Source: Phylloscopus collybita
Taxonomy: Eukaryota; Chordata; Aves; Passeriformes; Phylloscopidae
Length of the DNA: 64,000 bases
Direction of reading: 5' to 3'
Assembly (NCBI GenBank): GCA_027886175.1
Contig: JAJNNQ010000009.1
Coordinates: 27,827,501 to 27,891,500, forward strand
Positions within the stretch are counted from its first letter, which is position 1. Every line of letters starts with the position of its first letter. A model generated the notes under the pieces. That model worked only from the letters and a program-made list of their open reading frames with translations. It did no database searches and was not told the origin of the DNA. A program made the translations under genes and the position numbers. Shown here piece by piece: positions 41,695-55,484 of the stretch.

Positions 41695-41732
41695 GACAAT
41701 GACGATGATGACAAGGAGGATGACGATGATTA
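41695..41732. repeat. GAY-rich tract
   Basis: GACAATGACGATGATGACAA is followed by GGAGGATGACGATGATTAA. In one frame this reads as a run of aspartates ending in a stop. The sequence to the left is not a recognisable coding region, so a decayed trinucleotide repeat is the simplest reading. Confidence 0.6.
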
Positions 41733-42449
41733 AAGGAAAAACACACTGCAGATCATGTTTTGTGAGTTAGCAATGATGCATCAGAGGTGGCTAAAATTCC
41801 CAATGGAACTCTTGCTAATGGCTCTGCAGTGTGTCCTTTCATGGCTTACTGGTGAAATATCTTCTGGCAAAATTTGTCTTCTCATTGGACACAATCAGAT
41901 AATAACTCAGATTTGAAATGCAATATTCTCACATTTGCATTACTAATATATTCATGCTTCAAAATAAAACAATAATTTATTGAAACTTTTTTTTATATAT
42001 TAGAAAAAAATTAATGTGCTACAGAGCCATCAAAGGGATTTAGGAAATTTTAAGTGTAAACTGTAGACATGAAAAAGTACAGAGATTATTAAGTCTGGTG
42101 GTTTGTTTTATCTATGAGTGAATGTGCCAGACCAGAAGTGAATATCTCATCCAAAGTCTTTAGTCAAAGGTTTTTTGTATAATTAGACATTGGTGACAAA
42201 AGAACCCCATTACTACAAAATTAATTATAAAATTATAGTTTGATCAGCATTCCCTATCAAATAAACTAGTGTTCCCCATATAGTTTGCAGAGAGCAAGAA
42301 AAACACCATGTTTGCCAGCAATCACCTTTTTGACTGCTTAGCTGGCAAATAAAATACAGCACTATGAAAACCTGCACCACAGAGAGGCCTCGGGTGCTGT
42401 AGCTCAGAGAATATGGAAAGTGAGCATTCTACTGAATGCTCTTCAAAGC

Positions 42450-42472
42450 AAAAAAAAAAAAAAAAAAAAAAA
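42450..42472. repeat. Poly(A) run
   Basis: Twenty-three consecutive A, next to a moderately GC-rich unique segment on the right. Confidence 0.95.
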
Positions 42473-43524
42473 TCATCTATCTTTTAAGGCTAGGCAGCCA
42501 GTGAGATCTGTGTCAGACCAGACAGTTTCTGATCCTGCTTCCCAGCTATATAACCGAGGGCTAAACTCTAGGAAAGCAGTTTTATCTCCGGCTGCCTTTG
42601 CCTCCCCTCCCTGCACGCACAGCTTTGTGCCCTCACCCCTGAGCACGCAGCTCGTACTCAGGCACTCTGCATGTCCCAGCCTTGCTCCTTCACCTGCCTC
42701 GGCTGCACCTCTGCACAGGAACAGCCTCAGTGCTGCGAGCACAGGGAGCCACGCTGGGTGAGGGCTTTGGCATGCCTTGGGGGGCAAGGCAATGCCTTCC
42801 TTCTGGAGAAGGAAGATGTAAAAGCAGGGGCCAGCTGTTCGTATCCGGAGCTGCCTCTGACAGTAAACACTAAACAATACAAGCAACAGGAGCATAACCT
42901 CCGTCAGAAGAGTCCACGTCTCTCCAGTGAAACAGGAGATGCTGGTTGAACAAGGAATTAAGGCTATAGTTTCTAAAAACATGTAAAAATGTGGGTTTTT
43001 TAGGAAATTTAGGAAATTTTTGAGGAAAAATTAGGAAGACTTGATTTTCTCATGGAGGTGAATGTGCCTAAGAAGGGAAACAGGAAGTTATGTATACAGA
43101 ATAAAAACTGATGACTGACCAATCAACCTTTCAAGGGATTCAGCTGCTGGGAGAGCATGGTTTCTGTGAATAGTAGGGCCATGGGACTGGGAATAATTCA
43201 CAACAGTTAACCCCATCCTGTCATTCTCAGTGCTTTAAAACACTATGTGTTTCTGTCTTAGGAAAAGAGAAGCAGAAATGTTAGCCAACTATGATTTGAT
43301 TAGATGAATATTCCCATATAATTCCAACAGACTTAAAAGAGATTAATTTCCTGCAAAACTCTGTGTATCTACTTTCTAATAGCATGAAGAAGTAAATCTT
43401 ATACCTAAGTCAGTAGCAAAATACATTAATTTTAACATCATTAAACAGTTATAAATTTTGTATAGAAAAGCAGAGCATCAGACAATTTCCTTCACCTTTT
43501 TCCAGCCGTGTGAAGGAAAACCTG

Positions 43525-43556
<32 letters not shown>

Positions 43557-43562
43557 AGAGAG
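43525..43562. repeat. Poly(A) run followed by (GA)n
   Basis: Twenty-nine A followed by four to five GA units. The structure resembles the tail of a retroposed sequence, but none is recognisable upstream. Confidence 0.9.
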
Positions 43563-46500
43563 AAGTTCAAATAAGCCCAAAGACCAAAAATACATTTCTT
43601 TTGGTTATTTTTACCTTGCTATCAGATTTCTTCTGCTGATTTGAATAAGTTACCTAGGAGAAACAATGTATAAAAGTCTGTCTTCAGATCTCTGATAGGA
43701 AATCCCCACTACAGCAATAAATATTGTATCTGTGGCAGGCAATTGGCAAGCTACCTTAATCATGATAGTCCCTGGCTGACAATCACACAAAAGTGAGACC
43801 AGAAAGTATATCTTAAATGTTTCAGCACTTGGATTTTCCTAACTACTCCTTTCAAGTTCTTTATGAACAACTTGTATATAGATCAAAACATGCTAATTTC
43901 ATCATCACTGGCCAGCTTCATAAAAGAATCCTACAAAAACATATGGGCACACTCACCAGCTTTTTAAGCAACCAAATCTTTCATAGAGCTATTGAAGTTT
44001 CTTCATGAGATAAAAGTGTTTTGCTGTTTTGAAACAATAGTACCTTTTTTTAAATATGAAAACATATGAGAGTGCTGTGTGTCGTTCATCATCTGTCAAC
44101 TTTTCATTTGAAACACTGTCAAGGGGCTGCCTAAATTCACAAAGGTAGCAAGGGCTACTACACTGCACAGCCAAGGTCTGGGGTTTGATCCTGAATTCAG
44201 CTAATAGCCCAAGGCAGCAAGAAAAAATAGCAAAAATACATACACAATACCTGGATATGAAATGCACTTTATTTTTGTTCACTTGAGAAAGTCTTCGAAA
44301 AAGCATTGCTGAGCTGCAGGAGATCTGTTCTCAGAGATGCTCAGGAACAGGAAGTGCATCCTAAAGAGTGACCTAAAGAAGGTGAGAGCAAATAGAACAG
44401 ATTAAGGCAAACACTGCTAATAACCTTCAATTAAATAACTTAAGCTCTTCAAGGTGTATATGCCATGAAGAAAAACTACATTAACATCTACATATTCCTT
44501 ATTGTAGCTGTTTGCCCAGCACCATCACAGAATGGAGAACACTTTGCATAGTTAAGAGTAGCAGACACATTCCTAGATGAAAGAATTTACCTCCTCATTA
44601 CAGTCAACTTGAGAAGTTAACTGTGGTTATAAGCCACAAAACCACAACCACTACGTAAATGTGAGTATCTTCAGCACAATTTTTCATAATAAATCAAATA
44701 TAATGTGGTGCTTGCAATGATACTTGAATACAGCAATGAGAAATGTCTATCAGATGAGAACTTCATAGCATATGAGACAACTTCATACTGCACCTTACAG
44801 TATTCACAAGCACAACACTCAGCTCAGGAGAATTTATGATTTTGGAAAAGATACCCATGGCACAATGACCTAAAAGAAAAACTGTGAGTGACTAGGTACT
44901 GTGTCACACACAGTTCAGTGTTTGCAGTTTCTACTTTATACATAAAGGTAACAGCATAGAATTAAGAGCATTTGCTGACCATTTGGTCACGGTTAAGTAC
45001 TGGATTCTAGATCATCGAGGAAAGTTTAGACAAAGCAAACTTCTCACAGCAAAAATCTACTGTTTGTTTGTACAAAGAGATATGAGATTCTAGCAAGAGT
45101 AGGGATTCCTTTGTATTAACTGTAAAGAGAGTAATAAGAAAAAACCCAGATATCCAGATCATTACACTAAATCACAGTGGGTAAGAACTACAGTTGTGAA
45201 AGTTTGACCGGAGGGCCAGAAAGACAGCATAGCTTTGTACAGCCAGGACAAGGATTGTCCTGAACAGGAAAACCTACCATCTGACATATGAAAAACCAAA
45301 CTCTGCTCTAAATAAAAGCTGGAATACAGTAGGTTACAATCATGCACTCATCTTTGTGTTGAAAGTTACCAAAGGGATAAATCATTTTAATAGGCCCATT
45401 CTGGAACAGGTTAAAATTCATGACAAATTATACAGTTATATGTCTTATAAGACTTTTCTGCGTTTGTTTAGTTTAATGATTAATTAGACATCTTGTCACC
45501 TGATAGGTGTGAAATTAAAACATGGACTTCAATAGGTAGGCCCAAGTTTGAATAGCTAAAGGAAAAGACAGAACAAAGAGCAGAATGCAACTAAGAGTTT
45601 TCATGCTGTTCTTGGATTATATTAGTTTTCAGAAAGAGTAGATGGCAAAAGTAGCACTGAATCTAAGAGATGAACACACAGTCTTTGTCCAGCTGAAAAG
45701 AAAAAGAGGTTTTTGTTGGAGTTCAAAACTTGATAGCTCACCTGATCAGCAGGTTCTCTAGTAAGGAAAACTTAACTAATTGTGAAAATCATCTCAGAGT
45801 TTGCAAAAAAGTCAAAAGGAAATTATATTTTCTGGCTTCAGCAAACTAGAAAACGTAAAACCAGCCTTAGCAGAACATTGATGACTTGTTGCTGATATTA
45901 CTTAATGTTTTTATCCAGAAGCTTCAGCACAATAGGCGTCAACTGCTAAAAACTCTTTGGTGTAAGCATAGTTGCCTATCACCACCTGATATCTCAGCCA
46001 TCCTCTGATGAAATCGCCCTAAGGCAAGTCTACTTGTCTTGAGGCCCATGTTCATGTCTATTGCACTTTATAGTCACTGGAGTTAGAGGTGGATGGATGA
46101 TCTCACAGGAATAATAAAGAAACAAACATGTCCCCCACTCCATCAGGCACTGAGACTGTCATTGACAGGAACAACACAAACACTTGCAACTAATTTGAAA
46201 AGTTCATAAATATAAGCTAGAGTAGATATAGATATTTAAAATTTTACATGCGGGAGTCAAATGTGACTTAACTAATGTGATTTAAATGGGTTCTCTTAGT
46301 AAATCCTGACTTGAAGATACCCATGAAAGTAATACACGGTTTGTGATATTTTAAGTTAAATAAAATGTGATTCAACTTTGCTGTAATTAGACAAAATATA
46401 TAAACCAGGCCTTACCACAGGAAGAGTTTTACTAAGCTCACTGTCAAAATACTGCCTTTCTAACACTTTTATTCCTTTCCCCACAAACTGCCTTTATGAG

Positions 46501-49500
46501 GGACTTGCTATAAGAGAACAACAGCCACAGCATTTTTTGGATATGTTTAAAATACAGAGAGCTACTCTCACCACTGTTTTAATTCAGTATTTTCTCTTTT
46601 TCCTGCACTTCCAGAATGATTCTAGTGACTGATCATGTTGCAGATTAAATAGCTATTTTGGCAAGCTGCCAACCAATTTCTGTTTGAAACTTAATCTCTC
46701 TCCAACCAGCAATAGAAGTAACTGTTTGACCTCTTCCCTGTTTGGATTTCTTTTCTTCCTATTTGTGCCCAACTTATTGATAAAGATGTCATGGTTGAGT
46801 ATGCCCCACCTGAGGAGCTTTTACAGTTTTCTGGTTTTCTGCCCACAAATCTCTGAATGTTAAGAAATCATAAAGGATTGTGAAAACTTATGCAAAGCCT
46901 TGTATCAAAAACTGGGTTAAAATTAATGCCATAAACCAGGCTTCCCAGGTTACCACTTAATGGCATATAACAACTTCAGAATGTTCTCCTTCCCTCTCTA
47001 GCAATATATTTATTGCCATGTACTGAGACAAGCACTAGATACCGTAACAGCAACAATTCCACCACAGCTGCTGAACACAATACTGCAAATGAAATTAAGA
47101 GAAGTGTCTGATAAAGTGTATCTTTATTTAGACATCCAGGAAGTGAATAATTCCACCATCATATTTTTCAACATTGTGAAATGTTTATATCTCTTTTCTT
47201 CCTCATAAAAGAAAATAGCCCAGAGGAGAATTGATAGAGGAGAATCCCTAGAAGGTATGTCTGTCTTACTGTTCTGCCAGTGAAGTACTCTCTCCCAAGG
47301 TGGTAGTGTCTCACCTCATGCAGCTGTTGTTATGTTCAAATAACATTTGAGTCTTCAAATGGATCTACTATTAAAAAAACTACCAAGTAAATGCAGTGAT
47401 TGGACCAGTGCTGAAGTCAATAGTTTTTTCTCACATAAAAAGTGAAAGGAGAAAAGTAAAGATCTCCAAAAGGTCTCCTTACCAATAGCATCTCCCATGC
47501 AGTATGGAACAATAGGAGCAAAACTTGAGCATCCTACCACCATGTTCTCAGTATCTGACACGGCCTTGGCCCAGTACATTAAGGCAATAGTAAAGATGCA
47601 TTTATGGTGTATAAAATTGCCTTACCTCTGTTTCGTTCTTTGCTGTATGGAAAAAGTAGCATGGGAAACCTAATTTGCAATGGTGTAACTAGAGCTGTAG
47701 CACAGTGGTAATATTAAGATTACATAAACAGCAGAAAATAACTAAATTACACCCATTTCTCTTATAGCTGCTGGTAAAGGCCTATGTTTAGTAAACTTCA
47801 CAAGGTCACTGAAGCTAGATTAGATGCCTCTGAAAAAAAGAGTAAACAAAGCACAGCAAGAAATGAAGGTAGCTGAAAATGAAAGCTATGATGAAAGTGT
47901 ACTTGTTAAATGACTCTCACATGTCAGAAAGTAAATTCTGCCCAACCCTGAAGTGCTACCGAAGAGTGTGGCCATTCCAGGGCTTTCAATTTTCAGACAG
48001 AAGCAGTGAACCTGGCTCTCACACCTGAGTATGAAAGATAACATCAATAAGCTTATGATAGAAAACTTGGATAGGCTCAAACTGCTCCCTGCAAACACAA
48101 AATGGCTCAGAACAATTAAAGGACTGTGTACCTTATAGACTAGCTGTCCCCTTTTTCTGATTATATCAGCTTGTCTATTTAAAAAATACACATTTCCAGA
48201 GGACATATCTTCTATATCTGGTAACTATTATGGCTGTAAAAGTTCCACCGAAGACTGATAAGAATTCTGATTTCTGCATTCTGATCAAGTGCACAAAGAT
48301 TAATAGAAGTAACAATTTCACTTCAAATATGCTCAGAAATCAAGGTTCCTCCTGGATTTCAGAAAATCTTTTGTATGGCCAGTGTTTAATTTCTGATACA
48401 ACCTGGAAAACAGAGCAGCAAAAACCAAAATATATTAAGAAATACAGAACTGGCGTGGAGAACTCCATTTCAAGCCAGCCCTGAGATCAAAGGGCCAAAT
48501 TTTACAGCTTGTAAGAGAATCCATGGGAAACAGAAAGTGGAGCTGCAACTGCTGCACAAACTGCATTAACTATCTTGAATGGTTCTTCTTCCCTGGGAAA
48601 AAAATAAATGAGGAAAGGCAGAAATAGGGCAGTCAATCATACAGAAATTTATTACAAGATGTGGCATTTTCTCTGTCTTCAGAGATTTCCTCCTGAACCT
48701 TGAACATTGCCACCTCCTTCAGATTACTCCCTTCATAGTATTAGAGCAGCCTACATCTTTCAGATTTATACAGTTATTAAAATAAAATGAGAGTTAAACT
48801 AGATCATTTATTCTACTGATTAAACAAAACAAACCCCTCCCTCTATGCTGTTTGGCTTTTTGAAGTGGGAGTGAAAATCTCACACAAACCCCCCCAACCT
48901 CTGACAATTAAAGGTATTAGTTTAATAACATATAAAAATTGCCCTTTTGAGGTGGTACTTTTATATCCACCATTCTCAAACTAGAAAAACATCAACTACA
49001 TCTGAAGATCATGATGGACAGGTTGTAAAAGAGAGCAAATAAATGCTACAAAAAATTAAATAAGCAACCTCAATATATTTCTTCCATGACAATACACAAG
49101 AACAAAAAAAAGGAGGCTGTGGCAGATTTTCAGTGCTCTGGGGGTTTTGTACAGTCATTTATCACCACTGTACCTGCTCCATTATATTTTCGTCAAGGTA
49201 TATTTGCATATATCTAAAATGGAAATGGGGCAAGCACATATCACTCTTCTTCTTCTTCACTTAAATGCTGAGTATGGGTTTGGATCCAGAAGTTTCAAAT
49301 GATTATTTACCATTTAGAGGTATCCTCAGTTACTGTTATGGGCTGTACCACATCTGTGAAAAAAAGATGCACAATGATAATAACAAGGTTTGTTACAGCC
49401 CTTGACATCTTCAATGTACTTTTGAAGATGAACAGCAAATTGGTATCCAAAGAGAGAGAACTCTTCCTGCCACAGTTTAAACCTTGAGCGTGTTTGCCAG

Positions 49501-51138
49501 AAATGCATGGAAATTATGTCCTAAGCAGCAGCTACTTCTTTTTTACACAATTTATATGGAATAAACTATTTTTTAAGATGCAGAGGAAGAACTTTTCTAT
49601 TTAAAGCATATACTTTTGTCTTCAGCTATTGATTTATTACTAATGGTACTCAATGTCACCCACAAAACTGTTATTTTATGGTAAACTGGAGTGCATTACA
49701 ATGTTATTTAAGATGTCTTTAGTACGCTGTAGATCTTCCACTTCCCATTTTTCAGAAAATTTAAATGAAACCTTTTATCTCAGTAAGTTACATTGCTAGC
49801 CACAAAGTGCTGAAACATGCTTTTGTGTATCTGCATTTCATTTCTCTTTGGCAAAAAGTAAAATGATTTTGTAAACAATCCATCAGTAACCTATGCTCAT
49901 TCACTTCTCACTATAGATTGGAAAAAGCTCTGGCACAGCAAAGGTTCTAGCAAGTGTGCTATATACTGGAAAATGCTTTTCATTGATACCTTGATTTTAT
50001 ATAAATTATGCATGTGCAGTACTTGAACCGTATAAAACTGCATAAAACTGAATGCAAATGCATTATCTTGAGCAGGAGCCCACTGGGAGCACTGGCATCT
50101 GAAACGTGAGACCACCTCTGGTGCCCTCTCCCGAACTGCCTTCCCTGCAGTCTTCCTGGGCCAGCCCTGTCCATGGAGGTGGCAATCATGTGATGGCAAG
50201 CTTCAGCAGGTTTAGGTCTAAATCAATAATCATAAATCATTAACCCTTTGTATTCCTGCAGAGCAGACTTCCCTATTGATTAATATTCAGATGAGTTTGT
50301 TCTTCATAACTGACAGTTCTGAATTAAATTAGTATGACCTGCCTGTTTTATAGCTGTAACTAGCAGAGAGAGACAGCTCATCTTTGTTCTGACAGCTTTC
50401 ACTGAACATTTTACGATGAAAATATTGCCTAGATGAGGAATTAAGGTAAGAAAGTTGTCTCCTTAGGCTTCTCTGTACTCAGTGGAGAAACAATCCTCGC
50501 TCAGAAGTCTTCATACAGCAATATCTGAAACTTTGCACTCTGAACTTGTTTCCCCTTAACCATACTGATAGGGAATATAATTAAAACATGAGAATACTAC
50601 ATGAAAAATTTACAGAGAATAGCTATTTGTGTGTTACTAAAGATAGTAGGAACCCTTTGGCCAAAACCCATCAAGCATGTTGTGATTTGAATCAAGATTT
50701 CAAGAGTTAATATGAGTTTTTCTTTCAACGTAAGTGCAATACACAATTGTTGCAGATTTGAAATGTTGAACATAGTGTGCTAAGAGGCTCAGTTTAAAAA
50801 TAAGAGTAAACCAAAGAAAGTGAAATAACTTTTAATTCCCTTTTTTAAATGTGCATTTGAATTTAGTACAATCTGTAAGGCACTCTCATAAGTAAAAAAA
50901 AAATAAAATTAAACATTCTTTTCCAAATAAGGACAGTTACAAGGCAATGGTATGCACATAAAATATAAACTTATCTGTAACTGATAAACAATGAAACACG
51001 AATGTTCAGGTTTTGGATACATTGCAAGGTAATGTCATTTCTGTATCATGACACTACTCAGAGTAAATATTGGCACTGTAAATGAATTCTCATTGGGGTT
51101 AGGAACTTGTATTCTCTTCATATCCCAGTAAAAAATAA

Positions 51139-51180
51139 ACTCTTTAATAAATAAATATATAAAATAAATATATGCTATCT
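51139..51180 (-). promoter_or_regulatory. AU-rich element downstream of the first FGF20 poly(A) signal
   Basis: Read on the minus strand, this segment contains overlapping ATTTA pentamers and the nonamer TTATTTATT, plus ATTAAA, a weaker poly(A) signal. If FGF20 transcripts extend past the proximal signal they would carry an instability element of the kind common in growth-factor mRNAs. Because the surroundings are AT-rich, chance is a real alternative. Confidence 0.3.
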
Positions 51181-51278
51181 GGAGATGTATAAATAGGTCC
51201 ATCCTGAAGAAAAGTTCCAGTTTTGACTATATATTGACATCTAATGTCCATCACTAAAATGGAGGCCATAAAACTTCG

Positions 51279-51675
51279 CACACAGTTCTCGGGATTTATT
51301 ACTATTTTGCAGTCCATGTCTTTCTAGTTCTTTCAGCCATTGTCTCACCCATATGATGTAGATGGTTCCTTGCTCATCTACAGGCCCCGGGTAATCCAGA
51401 CAGAATTGCCGAGAGTTCTTTATGTTTTAAGAAGTCCCACTTCCCCCTGGTCACTGGCTACCAAACCATTCAGCAAGTCTTGAGGAAGCTGCTCCACATC
51501 CAGCTTCAAGGCTTTGTCTCCTAAATCCAGTGGTTAGAAAACAGAGGCTTGCCTTTCACCAAGTAGGTTCTTCACATCCAGCATCCTAGACCTCTGCAGG
51601 TTCCTCATGCTGGCATTGCCCTGAAAGCATGGGCAACAGCTCCAGTTTGCTTTTTTGCCAAAGCTGCCTCTTTCC
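51279..51675 (-). other. FGF20: FGF20 3' untranslated region, shortest likely form
   Basis: The sequence after the FGF20 stop codon carries no coding potential. The first AATAAA on the minus strand lies about 375 bases after the stop. The left boundary is set about 15-20 bases past that signal by inference and could be further left if a distal poly(A) site is used. Confidence 0.5.
51295..51300 (-). terminator. FGF20: Candidate FGF20 poly(A) signal AATAAA
   Basis: The plus strand reads TTTATT, so the minus strand reads AATAAA. A GT-rich stretch (ACTGTGTGCG) follows within about 20 bases on the minus strand, as expected for a cleavage site. This is inferred from motifs only. Confidence 0.5.
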
Positions 51676-51921
51676 TCAGCTGTATCCTAACACATCTTTG
51701 TACAGTTCTGGAACTCTTTCAGGATCCACAGGCCGGGGCAAGAAATGTGTGAATTTCTGGTGTCTTTTGGACCTTGCCCCATCTCTGGGAGTACCATCTT
51801 TATTAAGTGCTACAAAGTACCTCCGCCCTGAATCCCCATGTTTGTACACATTGGATGAGTAAGTGTTGTACCAGTTTTCCTCAAATTGTTCCCTGAAGAT
51901 GCACTCAGAAGTTAGTTTCTC
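51676..51921 (-). CDS. FGF20: Fibroblast growth factor 20, coding exon 3 and stop
   Basis: The last coding exon is 246 bp including TGA and encodes residues 138-218. It begins [20 protein letters not shown], runs through the tyrosine and serine-rich YSSN segment and [11 protein letters not shown], and continues into the basic heparin-binding stretch around residues 177-201 (NKDGTP, then ARSKRHQKF and [10 protein letters not shown]). It ends [12 protein letters not shown]. The acceptor is CTTTCTGCAG. The frame is intact and all core residues I would expect are present, so the gene looks functional. The last four or five residues differ from mammalian FGF20, which is normal for this tail. Confidence 0.97.
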   Translation of the reverse strand, partial: EKLTSECIFREQFEENWYNTYSSNVYKHGDSGRRYFVALNKDGTPRDGARSKRHQKFTHFLPRPVDPERVPELYKDVLGYS

Positions 51922-54939
<3,018 letters not shown>

Positions 54940-55246
54940 CGAAGAGGCTGTGGTCCTGGCGGGTGCCGCGCACGCTGCCGTCGGGCAGGATCTGCAGGTG
55001 GAAGCCGGTGCGGCAGTACAGCTGCCGCCGCCGCAGGATGCCCTGCAAGTGCGCCAGGTCCGCCGCCGCTGCCGCCGCCGCCGCAGCAGCCGGGGCGCGG
55101 TGATCTCCCCGCTCCGCCGGGGCGCGGCGGTCCCCGAGCAGCGCCGGGCGCTCCCCGGCGGGCGGCAGCAAGAAGTGGGCACCCACCGGCTGCCCCAGGC
55201 CGTCCAGGCCGCCCAGGAAGCCGCCCACCTCGGCCAGCGGAGCCAT
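54940..55246 (-). CDS. FGF20: Fibroblast growth factor 20, coding exon 1
   Basis: First coding exon of a three-exon gene (coding 54940-55246, 52638-52741 and 51676-51921, together 218 residues; human FGF20 has 211). FGF20 is a secreted FGF9-subfamily ligand that signals through FGF receptors with heparan sulfate, for example in inner ear, kidney progenitors and feather or hair placodes. The exon encodes residues 1-102 and the first base of codon 103. It opens with [13 protein letters not shown], typical of FGF20. A variable region with ten alanines follows (residues 53-62), then the start of the FGF core, [21 protein letters not shown] (about 70-90), and RQDHSLF. The ATG at 55246 was chosen because the FGF20 N terminus begins there; the same frame is open further upstream but unconserved. 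The donor is GTAGGC and the intron is phase 1. As is usual in this subfamily, no cleavable signal peptide is visible. FGF9 and FGF16 fit the N-terminal and core residues less well. Confidence 0.97.
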
Positions 55247-55425
55247 GCGGGCGCGGGGCGAGCGGGCTAGGGCGCGGCGGCGGCGGAGAGCGGCTGCCGG
55301 CCTCTCCCGGTGGGCATGTGGGGGTGCGCGGCGGAGCCCCAAGCATGGGGAGCCGGCAGGGCCGAGCGGAGCGGAACCGAGCCGAGTCGTGCTGATCCGA
55401 GCCGTGCGAGCCAGGCGGCGGGGTG
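55247..55425 (-). other. FGF20: FGF20 5' untranslated region (inferred) with two upstream ATGs
   Basis: This is the stretch between the start codon and a transcription start inferred at about 25-30 bases downstream of the TATA box. It is extremely GC-rich. Two ATGs precede the main start, at 55344-55346 and 55315-55317, both in weak context with C at -3 and +4. The first opens a frame that overlaps the FGF20 coding start out of frame. The second encodes a 16-codon peptide ending in TAG at 55267, about 20 bases before the main ATG. Confidence 0.55.
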
Positions 55426-55449
55426 CTGCTCATCAGCCTCGCGCGCGTG

Positions 55450-55459
55450 TATATATATA
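55450..55459 (-). promoter_or_regulatory. FGF20: TATA box of FGF20
   Basis: A self-complementary TATATATATA sits inside otherwise GC-rich sequence, about 205 bases upstream of the FGF20 ATG. Its position fits a focused start site near 55,425 on the minus strand. The flanking GCGCGCG and GGGACCGCC make it stand out from composition. Confidence 0.7.
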
Positions 55460-55473
55460 CGGCGGTCCCCTGA

Positions 55474-55484
55474 CATATGCTAAT
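55474..55484 (-). promoter_or_regulatory. Octamer-like and E-box sites next to the FGF20 TATA box
   Basis: The plus strand reads CATATG followed, overlapping, by ATGCTAAT. ATGCTAAT is one base off the POU octamer ATGCAAAT, and CATATG is an E-box. Both lie within about 25 bases upstream of the TATA box, where activator sites are common. They are recognised by eye; no binding evidence exists here. Confidence 0.4.

Larger units (their letters stand above)
32063..51278. other. Gene desert, right part, downstream of FGF20
   Basis: About 19 kb of AT-rich sequence between the solo LTR and the FGF20 3' end. Named contents are mononucleotide runs at 40.4, 41.2, 42.5 and 43.5 kb and a GAY-rich tract at 41.7 kb. 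A GC-richer patch at 42,590-42,800 is unexplained. No coding exon was recognised. Enhancers for FGF20 may lie here, but the sequence alone does not show them. Confidence 0.6.

Noticed and set aside
42500..42985. Overlapping open frames of 113, 169 and 92 codons on both strands
   Set aside because: They occur together in a moderately GC-rich segment, are mutually complementary, and show no domain or splice context.
44100..44210. A tRNA- or SINE-like segment (GGGTTTGATCCTG resembling a B box)
   Set aside because: There is no matching A box at the right distance and no cloverleaf or tail, so the resemblance is probably accidental.
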